Source of the DNA: UBA6136 sp044237765 | GTDB lineage: Bacteria > Pseudomonadota > Gammaproteobacteria > Methylococcales > Methylococcaceae | DNA length: 64,000 nucleotides | Assembly (NCBI GenBank): GCA_044237765.1 | Contig: JBIIEQ010000002.1 | Span: 13,546 to 77,545 of the forward strand | Direction of reading: 5' to 3' | Translations under genes and position numbers: made by a program | The notes under the pieces: generated by a model | The model's database searches: none | What the model saw: only the letters and a program-made list of their open reading frames with translations | What the model was told of the DNA's origin: nothing | Part shown: positions 28,918 to 38,368 of the stretch, piece by piece | Layout of the letters: each line of letters starts with the position of its first letter | Position numbering within the stretch: position 1 is the first letter of the stretch

Positions 28918-28980
28918 GGACCTCTCTCGTTAGACTGTGTCAGGCACGGATTGTAGAGTAAAAAACTCGGAATTAGAGAC

Positions 28981-29748
28981 TCAGGGCTGGCCCGCATCAA
29001 GATCATCGACCTTGAGAAAAATCCGGCTGTCCTGCTGGCTGTTGATGTAGCCCACGCCAAAGCCCTGGTTTGTCCGGGTTTCCGTCAGACCACCGACCTC
29101 TACCCAGACACCCAGGGGCGCGATGAGCTGTGTCGATGCCCCCTGCGTGTTGATGGTGCCCCCGCGGTTGAGATGGTCGGACCAGGGTTCAATGGCAATC
29201 AGGGCTTCCTGTGGCCCCGTCAATCGTGGAATCACGGAAAAGCCCGTGGTGACCGGCTGATAGTTGACGCCTCCATACCCATAGGCATAGGTGGCGTAGG
29301 GAACGACCTGGCCGACCTGGATGGTGGCGGCCTGCCCATCCAGGGTCTGCACATGCTGGGTGGCCTGGTTAGAGCTCTGTTGTCGGGTGGCCGCGATTCC
29401 GCCTCGAACATTGACGCCACCGCCCACTCGACCGCCGACAGCAATGCCGCCATTGAGTCCTTCGGTTGTCAGGTGCTTGCCTTGTATGATGGAGATTTGC
29501 AGCCGGTGGGGCCGCTCGTCGACCTTTTCCAGCACGCTGCGGACTTCCTCGATCGTTCCCTGGTCCGCCTTGATGATCAGCTTGGTACGGTGCGGGACGA
29601 CGCTGTCATGCGGGCCAAGAAAAGGCTGGATCAGCGGAATCATTTCGTCGGCGGGTCGATGGCGGAGCTCGATCACCGCCATCTCCTGCGCCGGGGCTGG
29701 CAGGTGAACCAGCAGAGGCAACATCACTCCGAGACGGTGAATATTCAT
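28981..29748 (-). CDS. Stand-alone secretin-like (NolW/N-domain) protein
   Basis: A 255-residue exported protein with a signal peptide (~1-20). An N-domain like those of type II/III secretins follows (VIELRHRPADEMIPLIQPFL, then LIIKADQGTIEEVRSVLEKVD). After it comes a Gly/Gln-rich stretch (104-135) and a short part resembling the start of the secretin core. The pore-forming C-terminal half of a true secretin (usually 500-700 residues in all) is missing. No other secretion or pilus gene is nearby. A periplasmic or outer-membrane assembly role is possible; the function is unknown. Confidence 0.65.
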   Translation of the reverse strand: MNIHRLGVMLPLLVHLPAPAQEMAVIELRHRPADEMIPLIQPFLGPHDSVVPHRTKLIIKADQGTIEEVRSVLEKVDERPHRLQISIIQGKHLTTEGLNGGIAVGGRVGGGVNVRGGIAATRQQSSNQATQHVQTLDGQAATIQVGQVVPYATYAYGYGGVNYQPVTTGFSVIPRLTGPQEALIAIEPWSDHLNRGGTINTQGASTQLIAPLGVWVEVGGLTETRTNQGFGVGYINSQQDSRIFLKVDDLDAGQP

Positions 29749-29789
29749 GCTCCCGGGTTATAACCCTTCAGCTTGGCGGCAATCTCTCA

Positions 29790-31238
29790 CTAGCCGCGAA
29801 GTCGATCCGACTGCGCCTGCACATAGAGACAGACATATTGGCGTGCGCTGATTTCCCAGGAAAAATCCTTTTCCATGCCCGCTTTCTGGATCTTTCGCCA
29901 GGTTGCGGGTTTGGCGTAGAGGGAGAGAGCGCGCTCGACCGCTTCGAAGAAGGCATCGGGCGTGGCCTCGTCAAACACGATGCCCGTCGCCGTTCCGGCC
30001 TTGAGTGTCTCCGGAGTGGCATCCACCACGGTATCCGCCAGCCCGCCCGCGCGCCGCACCAGCGGAATAGCCCCATAGCGCTGGCTGTATAGCTGGTTGA
30101 GCCCGCAGGGTTCGAAGCGCGACGGCATCACAAAGAGGTCAGTTCCGGCTTCCACCAGTCGCGCTCCGGCTTCGTCGTAACCCAGGCGGATGGCGAATCG
30201 ATCAGGAAACAGTTTTCCCCAGTGCTGCAGGGATTGCTCGAAGCGAGTGTCGCCACTGCCGATCATGGCAATCTGCAAAGGCAAGGACATGAGTCGGGGC
30301 ATGATATCGAGCAACAGATCAGTGCCTTTTTGCTCGACCAGTCGGCCCACCCAGGCAAGCAGGGGAAGATCAGGATTGACCGGCAGACCGAAGTTTTTCT
30401 GCAGCTCGGCTTTCAGGTCCTTGCGCTTCTTGAGCGACTTGATGTCGAAGTGGATGGGCAGGTAGGGGTCCTGGGCCGGATTCCAGGCTTCCATGTCGAT
30501 GCCGTTGAGGATGCCGCTCAGACGATCCCGGCGATGACTCAGAAGACCTTCCAGTCCGCAGCCGAATTCCTGCCCCTGGATTTCTTGGGCATAGGTTGGG
30601 CTGACCGTGCTGATGCGGTCAGAAAAGACCAAGCCCCCCTTGATGAAGCTGAGTTGGTCGTAGAACTCCAGCGCGGTCGGTGACCAGAAGCGGCCAGGTA
30701 GCCTCAGGCGGACAAAAGTCTCATGCCGAAACACGCCCTGATAGGCGAGGTTATGAATGGTGAACACCGTGGCGGGGCGTTGCGGTTCGTCATTGAGCAG
30801 TGCCGGAATCAGGCCGGTTTGCCAGTCATTGCAGTGCACCACGTCGGGTTTCCACTCCAGGCCCAGACGATTCATCGCTAGGTCGACCGCGACGTGGCAC
30901 AGCAGGGAAAAGCGCTCGGCATTGTCTGGCCAGGGTTTACCGTCAGGCCCCAAATAGGGATTGCCTGTCCTGCCAAAGTAGGCCTCGTCAATGAGGCCAT
31001 AGACCGGCACCTCGGAGCCCGGCAGCTTGCCGGACAGCAGGCTGGGGCTCTTGCTGGTGCCGGGCAGCCGAAGTGGCGTGAAATCCCCGACGGCAATGGC
31101 GGAAGCGTAGCCCGGGATGAGGATGCGGACATCATGGCCCAGGGCTTTGAGAGCAATCGGCAGGCTGCCGGACACATCAGCCAGGCCGCCGGTCTTGATC
31201 AGCGGAAAGGCTTCGCTGGTGACAAATAGAATCTTCAT
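29790..31238 (-). CDS. glgA: Glycogen synthase (ADP-glucose)
   Basis: Elongates alpha-1,4-glucan from ADP-glucose; GT5 family, 482 residues. The ADP-glucose-binding KTGGLADVSGSLP begins near residue 15 and the C-terminal catalytic segment contains FEPCGLNQLYSQRYGAIP near 385. It starts 19 bp after glgB, so glgB-glgA form one unit, opposite to glgC which supplies the ADP-glucose. Confidence 0.97.
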   Translation of the reverse strand: MKILFVTSEAFPLIKTGGLADVSGSLPIALKALGHDVRILIPGYASAIAVGDFTPLRLPGTSKSPSLLSGKLPGSEVPVYGLIDEAYFGRTGNPYLGPDGKPWPDNAERFSLLCHVAVDLAMNRLGLEWKPDVVHCNDWQTGLIPALLNDEPQRPATVFTIHNLAYQGVFRHETFVRLRLPGRFWSPTALEFYDQLSFIKGGLVFSDRISTVSPTYAQEIQGQEFGCGLEGLLSHRRDRLSGILNGIDMEAWNPAQDPYLPIHFDIKSLKKRKDLKAELQKNFGLPVNPDLPLLAWVGRLVEQKGTDLLLDIMPRLMSLPLQIAMIGSGDTRFEQSLQHWGKLFPDRFAIRLGYDEAGARLVEAGTDLFVMPSRFEPCGLNQLYSQRYGAIPLVRRAGGLADTVVDATPETLKAGTATGIVFDEATPDAFFEAVERALSLYAKPATWRKIQKAGMEKDFSWEISARQYVCLYVQAQSDRLRG

Positions 31239-31257
31239 TCAGTCAGTGGCCGGCGGG

Positions 31258-33462
31258 TTACTGTTTGGCAAGCACGATGCCACCAAGCGGCGGGATCGTC
31301 AGATTGATCGAGTAGGGTCGGCCCATCCAGCCCTTGGGTTCGGCCTTGATCGGCGTATTGCCGACGTTGCCGCCCCCGTAGTACGTCGAGTCGGAATTGA
31401 AGATTTCCCGGTAGGTGCCGGATTCCGGTACGCCGATGCGGTAGTTGTGCCGTGGCACCGGGGTGAAGTTGAAGATCACCACCACAAATTCATCGCCCGA
31501 ACGGCGCAGGTAACTCAGCACGGATTGCGAGGCATCATGGCAGTCTATCCACTCGAAGCCTTCATGGCTGAAGTCGCCCCGATGCAGGGCAGGGATCTCG
31601 GCGTAGAGTCGGTTCAGGTCGCCGAGGGCCTTGGAAACTCCCTGATGAAGCGGATAGTCGAGCACATACCAGTCGAGTTCCTTGTTCGCATTCCATTCCG
31701 TGCCCTGGCCGAATTCACAGCCCATGAACAAGAGCTTTTTGCCCGGGTAGGTCAGCATGTAGGTGTAGAGCAGCCGCAGATTGGCGAAGCGTTGCCAGTC
31801 ATCTCCAGGCATGCGTGCCAACAGGGATCCTTTGCCATGCACGACCTCATCGTGCGAGAAGGGCAGGATGAAATTCTCGGTAAAGGCATAGAGCAGGCCG
31901 AAGGTCAGCTGATCATGGTGGTAATGACGATGGATCGGATCCTTGTTGAAGTATTCCAGCGTGTCATGCATCCAGCCCATGTTCCACTTCATCGAGAAGC
32001 CAAGGCCCCCGGTCCAGGTGGGGCGGGTGACCTGGGGCCAGGCGGTTGACTCTTCGGCCATGACCAGCGTGCCGGGGCATTGCTGATGGGTGACGGTGTT
32101 CAGCTCGCGCAGGAAGGCGATGGCTTCAAGATTTTCGTTGCCGCCGTACTTGTTGGGAATCCAGTCGCCCGCCTCGCGTGAGTAGTCCAGGTAAAGCATG
32201 GACGCCACGGCATCGACCCGCAAACCGTCCAGGTGGAATTCTTCCAGCCAGTAAAGGGCGCTGCCAATCAGGAAGTTGCGAACTTCATTGCGGCCATAGT
32301 TGTAGATCAACGTACCCCAGTCGCGATGCTCGCCGAGGCGGGGATCTTCGTGCTCATAGAGGGGGGTGCCGTCAAACCAGGCGAGGCCGTGCGCATCCTT
32401 GGGGAAATGGGCGGGCACCCAGTCCAGAATGATGCCAATCCCGTGCTGATGGCAGTAGTCGACAAACCAGCGGAAATCATCCGGCGATCCGAAACGGCTG
32501 GTGGGCGCGAAATAGCCCGTAGTCTGATAACCCCATGAACCATCGAAGGGATGTTCGGTGATCGGAAGCAACTCGATATGCGTGAAACCCAGTGGCTTGA
32601 CATATTCCACCAGCATCTCGGCCAGCACTCGGTAATTCAGGAATTGGCCCTGTTTGTCGAGGCGCCACGAACCCAGGTGAACTTCGTAGACGGACATCGG
32701 CTCATGGAGCCACTCTCGGCTGGATCGGTATTTCAGCCATTCCGCATCACCCCACTTGTAGCGATCATGGTCAACCACGATGGAGGCCGTGCCCGGGCGC
32801 AGTTCAAAACGCTGGCCATAGGGATCGGTCTTCAGCAGGAGAGTGTTCTGCAGGCGGTTGCGAATTTCGAACTTGTACAGGCACCCGGCTTGCAGTCCCG
32901 GTATGAAGAGTTCCCATACGCCGCTGCCTCCGCGTGAACGCATACCATGGGTTCGACCATCCCATGCGTTGAAGTCGCCGACCACGCTGACGCGTTCAGC
33001 ATTGGGCGCCCAAGTTGAAAACAGTACCCCCTCAATTCCATCCACGGTATGCAAATGCGCGCCAAGAACACGGTAGATGTGCTGATGCTTGCTTTCACCG
33101 AAAAGGTAAAGGTCAAAGTCGGGCAGTTGCGGAGAGAACGTATAGGGATCTACGTGATGGCCGGTTCGTCCGGACTTGTCCTGCCAATAGATCGCGTAGT
33201 GCTGGGGAATGTCGTTCCCGTGCTCGATGCGGCACTCAAACAGGTCGGTGCCGGGAATCCGCTGCATTTGCGGACCCTCGTCGATTCTGGCTGATTCGGC
33301 GTGGGGCAGTAAGGCTCGGAAGATCTCGATGCCATCCGTGGGATGCCGCCCGAGCACGGCGAAGGGGTCATGGTGACGGGCTTCCAGCAAGCGCCGGAGT
33401 TCCGGGTTCAGGCCTTCCCCGATCTTGCTGCCGGGTACATGTTGCGTGTCGTTCGAGTTCAC
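31258..33462 (-). CDS. glgB: 1,4-alpha-glucan branching enzyme (GTG start)
   Basis: GH13 branching enzyme that adds alpha-1,6 branches to glycogen. I place the start at a GTG at 33462, giving 734 residues, close to the 728 of E. coli, with AGAGG about 10 nt upstream. The open frame runs 112 codons further, but those residues have no family similarity and would cross the glgC start. The nucleophile is D417 (GLRVDAVAS) and the acid/base E470 (LVMAEES). An N-terminal CBM48 domain precedes the barrel. Confidence 0.95.
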   Translation of the reverse strand: MNSNDTQHVPGSKIGEGLNPELRRLLEARHHDPFAVLGRHPTDGIEIFRALLPHAESARIDEGPQMQRIPGTDLFECRIEHGNDIPQHYAIYWQDKSGRTGHHVDPYTFSPQLPDFDLYLFGESKHQHIYRVLGAHLHTVDGIEGVLFSTWAPNAERVSVVGDFNAWDGRTHGMRSRGGSGVWELFIPGLQAGCLYKFEIRNRLQNTLLLKTDPYGQRFELRPGTASIVVDHDRYKWGDAEWLKYRSSREWLHEPMSVYEVHLGSWRLDKQGQFLNYRVLAEMLVEYVKPLGFTHIELLPITEHPFDGSWGYQTTGYFAPTSRFGSPDDFRWFVDYCHQHGIGIILDWVPAHFPKDAHGLAWFDGTPLYEHEDPRLGEHRDWGTLIYNYGRNEVRNFLIGSALYWLEEFHLDGLRVDAVASMLYLDYSREAGDWIPNKYGGNENLEAIAFLRELNTVTHQQCPGTLVMAEESTAWPQVTRPTWTGGLGFSMKWNMGWMHDTLEYFNKDPIHRHYHHDQLTFGLLYAFTENFILPFSHDEVVHGKGSLLARMPGDDWQRFANLRLLYTYMLTYPGKKLLFMGCEFGQGTEWNANKELDWYVLDYPLHQGVSKALGDLNRLYAEIPALHRGDFSHEGFEWIDCHDASQSVLSYLRRSGDEFVVVIFNFTPVPRHNYRIGVPESGTYREIFNSDSTYYGGGNVGNTPIKAEPKGWMGRPYSINLTIPPLGGIVLAKQ

Positions 33463-33577
33463 TTTGACAGGCCTCTGGTAGTAGAATGTCAACGCTGCGG
33501 ACGCCCAAAATCGAGGCCAAATCTTAACAAATCTCCGCCGCCATTGCCCGCGATGCACCACACCCGGAGAGAACGTC

Positions 33578-34849
33578 ATGCCAGAGTCCATGCACAAGAC
33601 CCGATTTGTCAGCCGGCTCACCCGGCAGACCCTGGCGCTGGTTCTGGCCGGGGGACGGGGTAGCCGTCTGCATTCGCTGACCGAATGGCGCGCCAAGCCG
33701 GCGGTGCCGTTTGGCGGCAAGTTCCGCATCATCGATTTCCCGCTTTCCAACTGCCTCAATTCCGGCATTCGACAGATCGGTGTCTTGACCCAGTACAAGG
33801 CCGACTCGCTGATTCGTCATATCCAGCAGGGCTGGGGGTTTCTTCGTGGTGAGCTGGGTGAATTCGTTGATGTCATGCCGGCCCAGCAGCGGATGCAGGA
33901 GCGCTGGTACGCCGGGACCGCCGACGCGGTCTATCAGAATCTGGATATCCTCAGGCAGCGCGACCCAGAATACATCGTTGTCCTGGCGGGCGATCACGTC
34001 TACAAAATGGACTACGGCCTGATGCTGGCCTACCACGTAGAGCGGGAGGCAGACCTCACCATTGGCTGCATCGAAGTTCCCCTGGACGAGGCGAAGGGTT
34101 TCGGGGTCATGCATGTCGACGATGCCAAGCGGGTGATCGATTTTGTCGAGAAGCCGTCCGAACCGCCCCCCATGCCCAACCGTCCGGATCATGCCTTGGC
34201 GTCCATGGGCATCTACATCTTCAGCACGGCCTTCCTGTTCGAGCAGTTGATCAAGGATGCCGATAATTCTTCATCCAGTCATGACTTTGGTCATGACATC
34301 ATTCCGAGTGTCATCAACAATAGCCGGGTGTTTGCCTACCCCTTCCGGGATGCTCAAAGTGGCGTCCAGGCCTACTGGCGGGATGTTGGAACGGTGGACT
34401 CCTACTGGGCGGCCAACATGGAGTTGATTGGCGTAGATCCCGAGTTGAACCTTTACGATAGGGAATGGCCCATCTGGACCTACCAAGCGCAAACGCCGCC
34501 GGCCAAATTCATTTTCGATGACGATGACCGCCGCGGTATGGCGGTGGATTCCATGGTTTCAGGCGGCTGCATCATTTCGGGGTCCGAAGTCTGCAGTTCA
34601 TTGCTCTTCAGTAATGTTCGCGTGAACTCCTATTCCAGCGTCAAGGACTCGGTAGTGCTGCCAGAGGTGAATATCGGGCGACATTGCCGGATTACCAAGG
34701 CGGTGATTGACCGTGGATGCCACATTCCGCCCAACACGGTCGTCGGTGAGAATCTTGAGGAAGATCGCAAACGGTTCCATGTCAGTCCCGGCGGGGTCGT
34801 TCTCGTGACTCCCGACGATTTGGGTCAACGCCTTCACTTCGCACGGTAA
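33578..34849 (+). CDS. glgC: Glucose-1-phosphate adenylyltransferase
   Basis: Makes ADP-glucose, the committed and regulated step of glycogen synthesis. The protein has 423 residues with the nucleotide-binding LAGGRGSRL at 23-31 and EWRAKPAVPFGGKFRIIDF following; the C-terminal beta-helix carries the allosteric region. It is divergent from glgBA with 115 bp between. Within that gap two TTGACA hexamers face each other (33464-33469 and 33487-33492), but neither has a good -10. Confidence 0.97.
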   Translation: MPESMHKTRFVSRLTRQTLALVLAGGRGSRLHSLTEWRAKPAVPFGGKFRIIDFPLSNCLNSGIRQIGVLTQYKADSLIRHIQQGWGFLRGELGEFVDVMPAQQRMQERWYAGTADAVYQNLDILRQRDPEYIVVLAGDHVYKMDYGLMLAYHVEREADLTIGCIEVPLDEAKGFGVMHVDDAKRVIDFVEKPSEPPPMPNRPDHALASMGIYIFSTAFLFEQLIKDADNSSSSHDFGHDIIPSVINNSRVFAYPFRDAQSGVQAYWRDVGTVDSYWAANMELIGVDPELNLYDREWPIWTYQAQTPPAKFIFDDDDRRGMAVDSMVSGGCIISGSEVCSSLLFSNVRVNSYSSVKDSVVLPEVNIGRHCRITKAVIDRGCHIPPNTVVGENLEEDRKRFHVSPGGVVLVTPDDLGQRLHFAR

Positions 34850-35051
34850 ACACACGGCTAAGGAGTGGGGGGCTCGGCCAGAGTGGCTTTCCCCGCTACC
34901 GGTTGCGGTTTATGCCGACACCGGTATCGGCTCATCTCCGGATAAGATGTACACTTGAAATGATGTTCTTGCCATGAGCAGCTTTGACTTTTTTTGATTG
35001 CTCCCCTGGGTTGGGCGCAATCTTCACACCATTCGCGGAGAGTCCGGCGTG

Positions 35052-36539
35052 ATGCAGGCGCACAGCATTCTTGATCGTCGTCGCGCAGGTATCCTGCTGC
35101 ACATTACCTCGCTGCCCGGGGGTTATGGCAACGGCGATCTCGGGCAGGATGCCTATCGATTCGTCGACTTCCTGGTGAACTGCGGAATCAGTGTCTGGCA
35201 GACCCTGCCAGTCAATCCCACACATGCCGACGGTTCACCTTACCAGTGCCTATCGGCTCATGCCGGAAATCCGCTGATGATCAACCTTGACTGGCTGGTC
35301 GAGCGCGGCTGGCTGGACCAACAGACCAGGGATCGTTGCGAAGGGACACCCCTCGAATACCGTAGCCAGTGTCTGGGTTTCGCTTTCGATGGTTTCACCC
35401 AATCCGATGCGGTCAATTCAACTGAATACCAGGATTTCATTCGGCAGCATCAAGGCTGGCTGGAGAGCTTCTCCCTGTTCATGGCCATACGTGGAGACCT
35501 TGCCGGCACGGGGTGGCAGGATTGGCCCATCGATCTGCGTGATCGCCGAGCTTCGGCCCTCAAGGCAGCCAAAAAGAGGCTGGCCCGTCGCATCGGGCAG
35601 GTGAACTTTGAGCAGTTTGTGTTCTTCCAGCAATGGCACGAATTGCGGACTTACGCGAACAGTCGGGGCATCCTGCTATTTGGCGACATACCGATTTTCG
35701 TGGCCGGTGACAGCGCGGACGTCTGGGCGCGGCAGGCGGACTTTGACCTGACCGCCGAGGGCCAGCCGCGTGTGGTGGCCGGAGTTCCGCCCGATTATTT
35801 CTCCGCGACCGGGCAGCGATGGGGCAATCCACACTACCGCTGGGACCGCATGCAGGCCAACGGTTTTGAGTGGTGGCTGGATCGATTCAAGGGGCAACTG
35901 TCACTCTATGACTGGGTACGCATCGATCACTTCAGAGGGTTTGAGGCCTTCTGGGAAATTCCTGCCGAATCCGAAACGGCGATGGAGGGCCATTGGGTCA
36001 AGGCGCCGGGTGAGGCATTGCTCTCCGTGCTGTTCAATTCTGTCGAATCCGGCCGATTGCCACTGATTGCCGAAAATCTGGGAATCATCACCCCGGAAGT
36101 CGAAGCCTTGCGGGAACATTTCGACATACCAGGTATGCTGATCTTGCAGTTTGCCTTCGATGGCGGACCGGATAATCCCTATCTGCCCCATAATCACACC
36201 CCTAATAACGTGGTGTATACCGGCACTCATGACAACGACACCACGCTGTCATGGGCTGGTGATTTGTCAGCCGAGCAACGCGCGCACGTCTACCGTTATC
36301 TCGGAAATCCCTCCGCGGCCATGCCTGATGTGCTCGTCCAGAGCGCGCTTGCCTCCGTTGCAAAACTCGCCATCCTGCCGATGCAGGATGTCCTGTCTCT
36401 GGGAAAGGGCCACCGGATGAATGCGCCGGGAACCATGGAGGGGAACTGGTGCTGGCGGTTTAATTGGGAGCAGCTCTCGGAGCGGACGGGCCCGGACCTG
36501 GCTAACGCTATCCGCCTGTACGGTCGTTATCCCCATTGA
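35052..36539 (+). CDS. malQ: 4-alpha-glucanotransferase (amylomaltase)
   Basis: GH77 enzyme that transfers maltodextrin segments, so it works in glycogen turnover. I choose the ATG at 35052 (495 residues); a GTG directly before it and an ATG at 34998 are also in frame. Family motifs: RAGILLHITSLPG at the N-terminus, catalytic Asp in RIDHFRGFEAFWEIP, acid/base Glu in IAENLG and the transition-state Asp in GTHDNDT. It follows glgC by about 200 bp. No glycogen phosphorylase or debranching gene is present in the window. Confidence 0.95.
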   Translation: MQAHSILDRRRAGILLHITSLPGGYGNGDLGQDAYRFVDFLVNCGISVWQTLPVNPTHADGSPYQCLSAHAGNPLMINLDWLVERGWLDQQTRDRCEGTPLEYRSQCLGFAFDGFTQSDAVNSTEYQDFIRQHQGWLESFSLFMAIRGDLAGTGWQDWPIDLRDRRASALKAAKKRLARRIGQVNFEQFVFFQQWHELRTYANSRGILLFGDIPIFVAGDSADVWARQADFDLTAEGQPRVVAGVPPDYFSATGQRWGNPHYRWDRMQANGFEWWLDRFKGQLSLYDWVRIDHFRGFEAFWEIPAESETAMEGHWVKAPGEALLSVLFNSVESGRLPLIAENLGIITPEVEALREHFDIPGMLILQFAFDGGPDNPYLPHNHTPNNVVYTGTHDNDTTLSWAGDLSAEQRAHVYRYLGNPSAAMPDVLVQSALASVAKLAILPMQDVLSLGKGHRMNAPGTMEGNWCWRFNWEQLSERTGPDLANAIRLYGRYPH

Positions 36540-36626
36540 GAATGGCTCGCCCATCAGAAACCCATTCGGGTTGAAAAAGAGGAACGCGATACCGCGGGAG
36601 TCGGAAAGTTCCGGATTCAGGACAGC

Positions 36627-36698
36627 AAAAAACCTTGTTGCTTTCGGTTTTCACCGCACGCGACCCAGGGGGGGTAGGACGCATCGCAACAAGGTTTT
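36627..36698. repeat. Long-range inverted repeat between malQ and the small membrane gene
   Basis: AAAACCTTGTTGC (36629-36641) is mirrored exactly by GCAACAAGGTTTT (36686-36698), 44 bp apart, with six As on the outer left side. On the minus strand this gives a stem followed by T6, so it could end transcription of the small membrane-protein gene despite the large loop. A separate small hairpin (AACCC with GGGTT) lies near 36560-36573 just after malQ. Confidence 0.4.
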
Positions 36699-36786
36699 GT
36701 AGTGTGGCTTTGAGCCGATTTTTTCTTATAGTTATTATTCTATCGAGACGGGTCCCAGATCACTAAGACCTTGGGATGCCCCGCTC

Positions 36787-36966
36787 TTACTTGGCCGCTT
36801 TTGCTTTCTGCATCTGCTTTTCAACTTCCGCTTTCGATTGCTCGTAAGCGCCATTCTCCCAACCACTGTTTTCGTTTTCTCTGGCCTTTAACAGGAAAAC
36901 GCCAATGATGACGGCAACGATCAGAGCACCAATATAGAGCCAAAAGCTATCTTTTTCTTGTTCCAT
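36787..36966 (-). CDS. Small single-pass membrane protein, 59 residues
   Basis: A short gene with good support. The ATG at 36966 has GAGGT 8 nt upstream. The protein begins MEQEKDSFWLYIGALIVAVI with one transmembrane helix at about 9-26, then a charged, Lys/Glu/Gln-rich helical tail ending QMQKAKAAK. Codon use resembles neighbours except for a lower GC content. A plausible promoter lies 143-171 bp upstream. No function is recognised. The topology suggests an inner-membrane helper with a cytoplasmic tail. Confidence 0.65.
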   Translation of the reverse strand: MEQEKDSFWLYIGALIVAVIIGVFLLKARENENSGWENGAYEQSKAEVEKQMQKAKAAK

Positions 36967-37313
36967 GCTTGTTTACCTCAACAGACTTTACTGATTATTT
37001 TCCGGTTGACATCGAGAATTCGTTGACCAACCGCCTTTTAAGAGTAACCGAGGTTACCGATCGTGACCGGAAGGGGGCCGGGGCGCCCTGTCCTGAATCG
37101 CGGGGACCATTCTATGTGGGTTAACAATCATGTTCAAGTATCTTCCTTGACTTTTTTTACCTATCGACAGGTTTTGTTTTGAAGGGGTCGTGTCGTTGAC
37201 TTGAGTTGGTCTTGGCCCGTAATCGCCCCCATCGCCATGGCGGCCGGCGCCAGCGTGGGGCTGTTGGTCTGGTTGTGGGGTTCATGTCGGACTAGCATCC
37301 AAAGCTTGTTGCT
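36967..37313. other. Non-coding region upstream of the small membrane gene
   Basis: A 347-bp stretch. It holds the ribosome site and the candidate promoter of the 59-residue protein, and T-rich tracts near 37150 and 37172. I see no further gene. The right end leads into the ppk2 remnant. Confidence 0.45.
37109..37137 (-). promoter_or_regulatory. Candidate promoter of the 59-residue membrane protein gene
   Basis: Minus strand: -35 TTGAAC (37132-37137), 17-bp spacer, -10 TAGAAT (37109-37114). The leader to the start codon would be about 135 nt. Confidence 0.4.
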
Positions 37314-38341
37314 TTGGTCATTGCGTGGAATTTTATGAACCGAGTGAAATCAGCCAGCTCAACCTCCAAGCGCGAAAGCAGCCAGGATGCAAAGCCGGTG
37401 TCAGAGGCTCCGGCAGAAGATTTGACAGAGGCGGTTTATCCCAACCCCAAGACCACGCCGAGATTGAGTCCATCAGTCATGAGCCCACGGCAGTCATGGT
37501 GGCGAAGGCCCCCGGGGGATTGCCGGAGGACAGTGAGTCAGCTCCTTTGCCGGAGGGCTTCCCTATTCCGCACGAATGTGACGCAGGGAGTACGAGCGGC
37601 AAAAAAGGAGCTTCAGGTTGAACTGCTTAAAGTGCAAAGCTGGGTTAAGGAGACGGGGCAACGCGTGATCGTCCTTTTCGAAGGACGGGACGCGGCGGGC
37701 AAGGGCGGGACATCAAGCGTTTCATGGAGCTCTCAATCCCCGGGGTGCCCGTGTGGTGGCCCTGGAAAAACCCACTCGAGGTCGAGCGCGGGCAGTGGTA
37801 TTTCCAACGATATGTCGAGCATTTCCCGACGGCGGGCGAGATCGTCTTTTTCGACCGCTCCTGGTACAACCGTGCGGGTGTCTAACCGGTCATGGGTTTC
37901 TGCAAGCCGCTGGAATATCTGGAGTTCTTGCGTCAGGCACCGGCCATGGAGCGCATGCTGGTCAACAGCGGCATCCTGCTGTTCAAGTATTGATTCTCTG
38001 TTAGTCGCGAAGAGCAGCTGCGTCGGTTTGTGGCCCGTCGTGACGACCCGCTCAAATACTGGAAGCTCAGCCCCATCGATATCAAGTCACTGGATCGCTG
38101 GGACGATTACACGGAGGCGAAAAAAGCGATGTTCTTCCACACCGACACCGCCGATGCGCCCTGGACGGTTATCAAGTCGGATTACAAAAAGCGGGCGCGT
38201 ATCAACTGCATGCGGCACTTCCCGCATGCGCTGCCCTATCCGGACAAGAATCCCAAGGTGGCCAGTCAGCCGGATTACCAGCTGGTCGGGCCGGCGTCGC
38301 GTGTGATTGATGCGGGTGAGCGGATAATCGATCAGCTCTGA
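37314..38341 (+). pseudogene. ppk2: Polyphosphate kinase 2 pseudogene
   Basis: Sequence of a PPK2-family polyphosphate kinase broken into frames. Recognisable pieces in order: LPEGFPIPH, then YERQ, then KKELQVELLKVQSWVKETG and the Walker A region FEGRDAAGKGGT, then IKRFMEL, then NPRGARVVALEKPT, then ERGQWYFQRYVEHFPTAGEI onward. Frame changes fall near 37575-37590, in the A-run 37601-37606, at 37708-37711, near 37731-37736 and between 37774 and 37786. Two in-frame stops follow: TAA at 37883 after SWYNRAGV and TGA at 37991 where Trp is expected in LFKYWFSVSREEQ. The C-terminal 115 residues are otherwise intact. The cluster of lesions in one gene among intact neighbours argues for real decay rather than read error, though raw data would settle it. 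Confidence 0.88.
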
Positions 38342-38368
38342 TGCGGCAAGCCGCCCGATGACATCCAA

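Noticed and set aside
33464..33492. Facing TTGACA hexamers as a pair of glgB/glgC promoters
   Set aside because: Neither hexamer has an acceptable -10 at 16-18 bp, and for glgB the site is too close to the start codon.
33463..33798. A 112-residue N-terminal extension of GlgB
   Set aside because: It would overlap the divergent glgC gene, lacks family similarity, and the GTG at 33462 gives the normal length.
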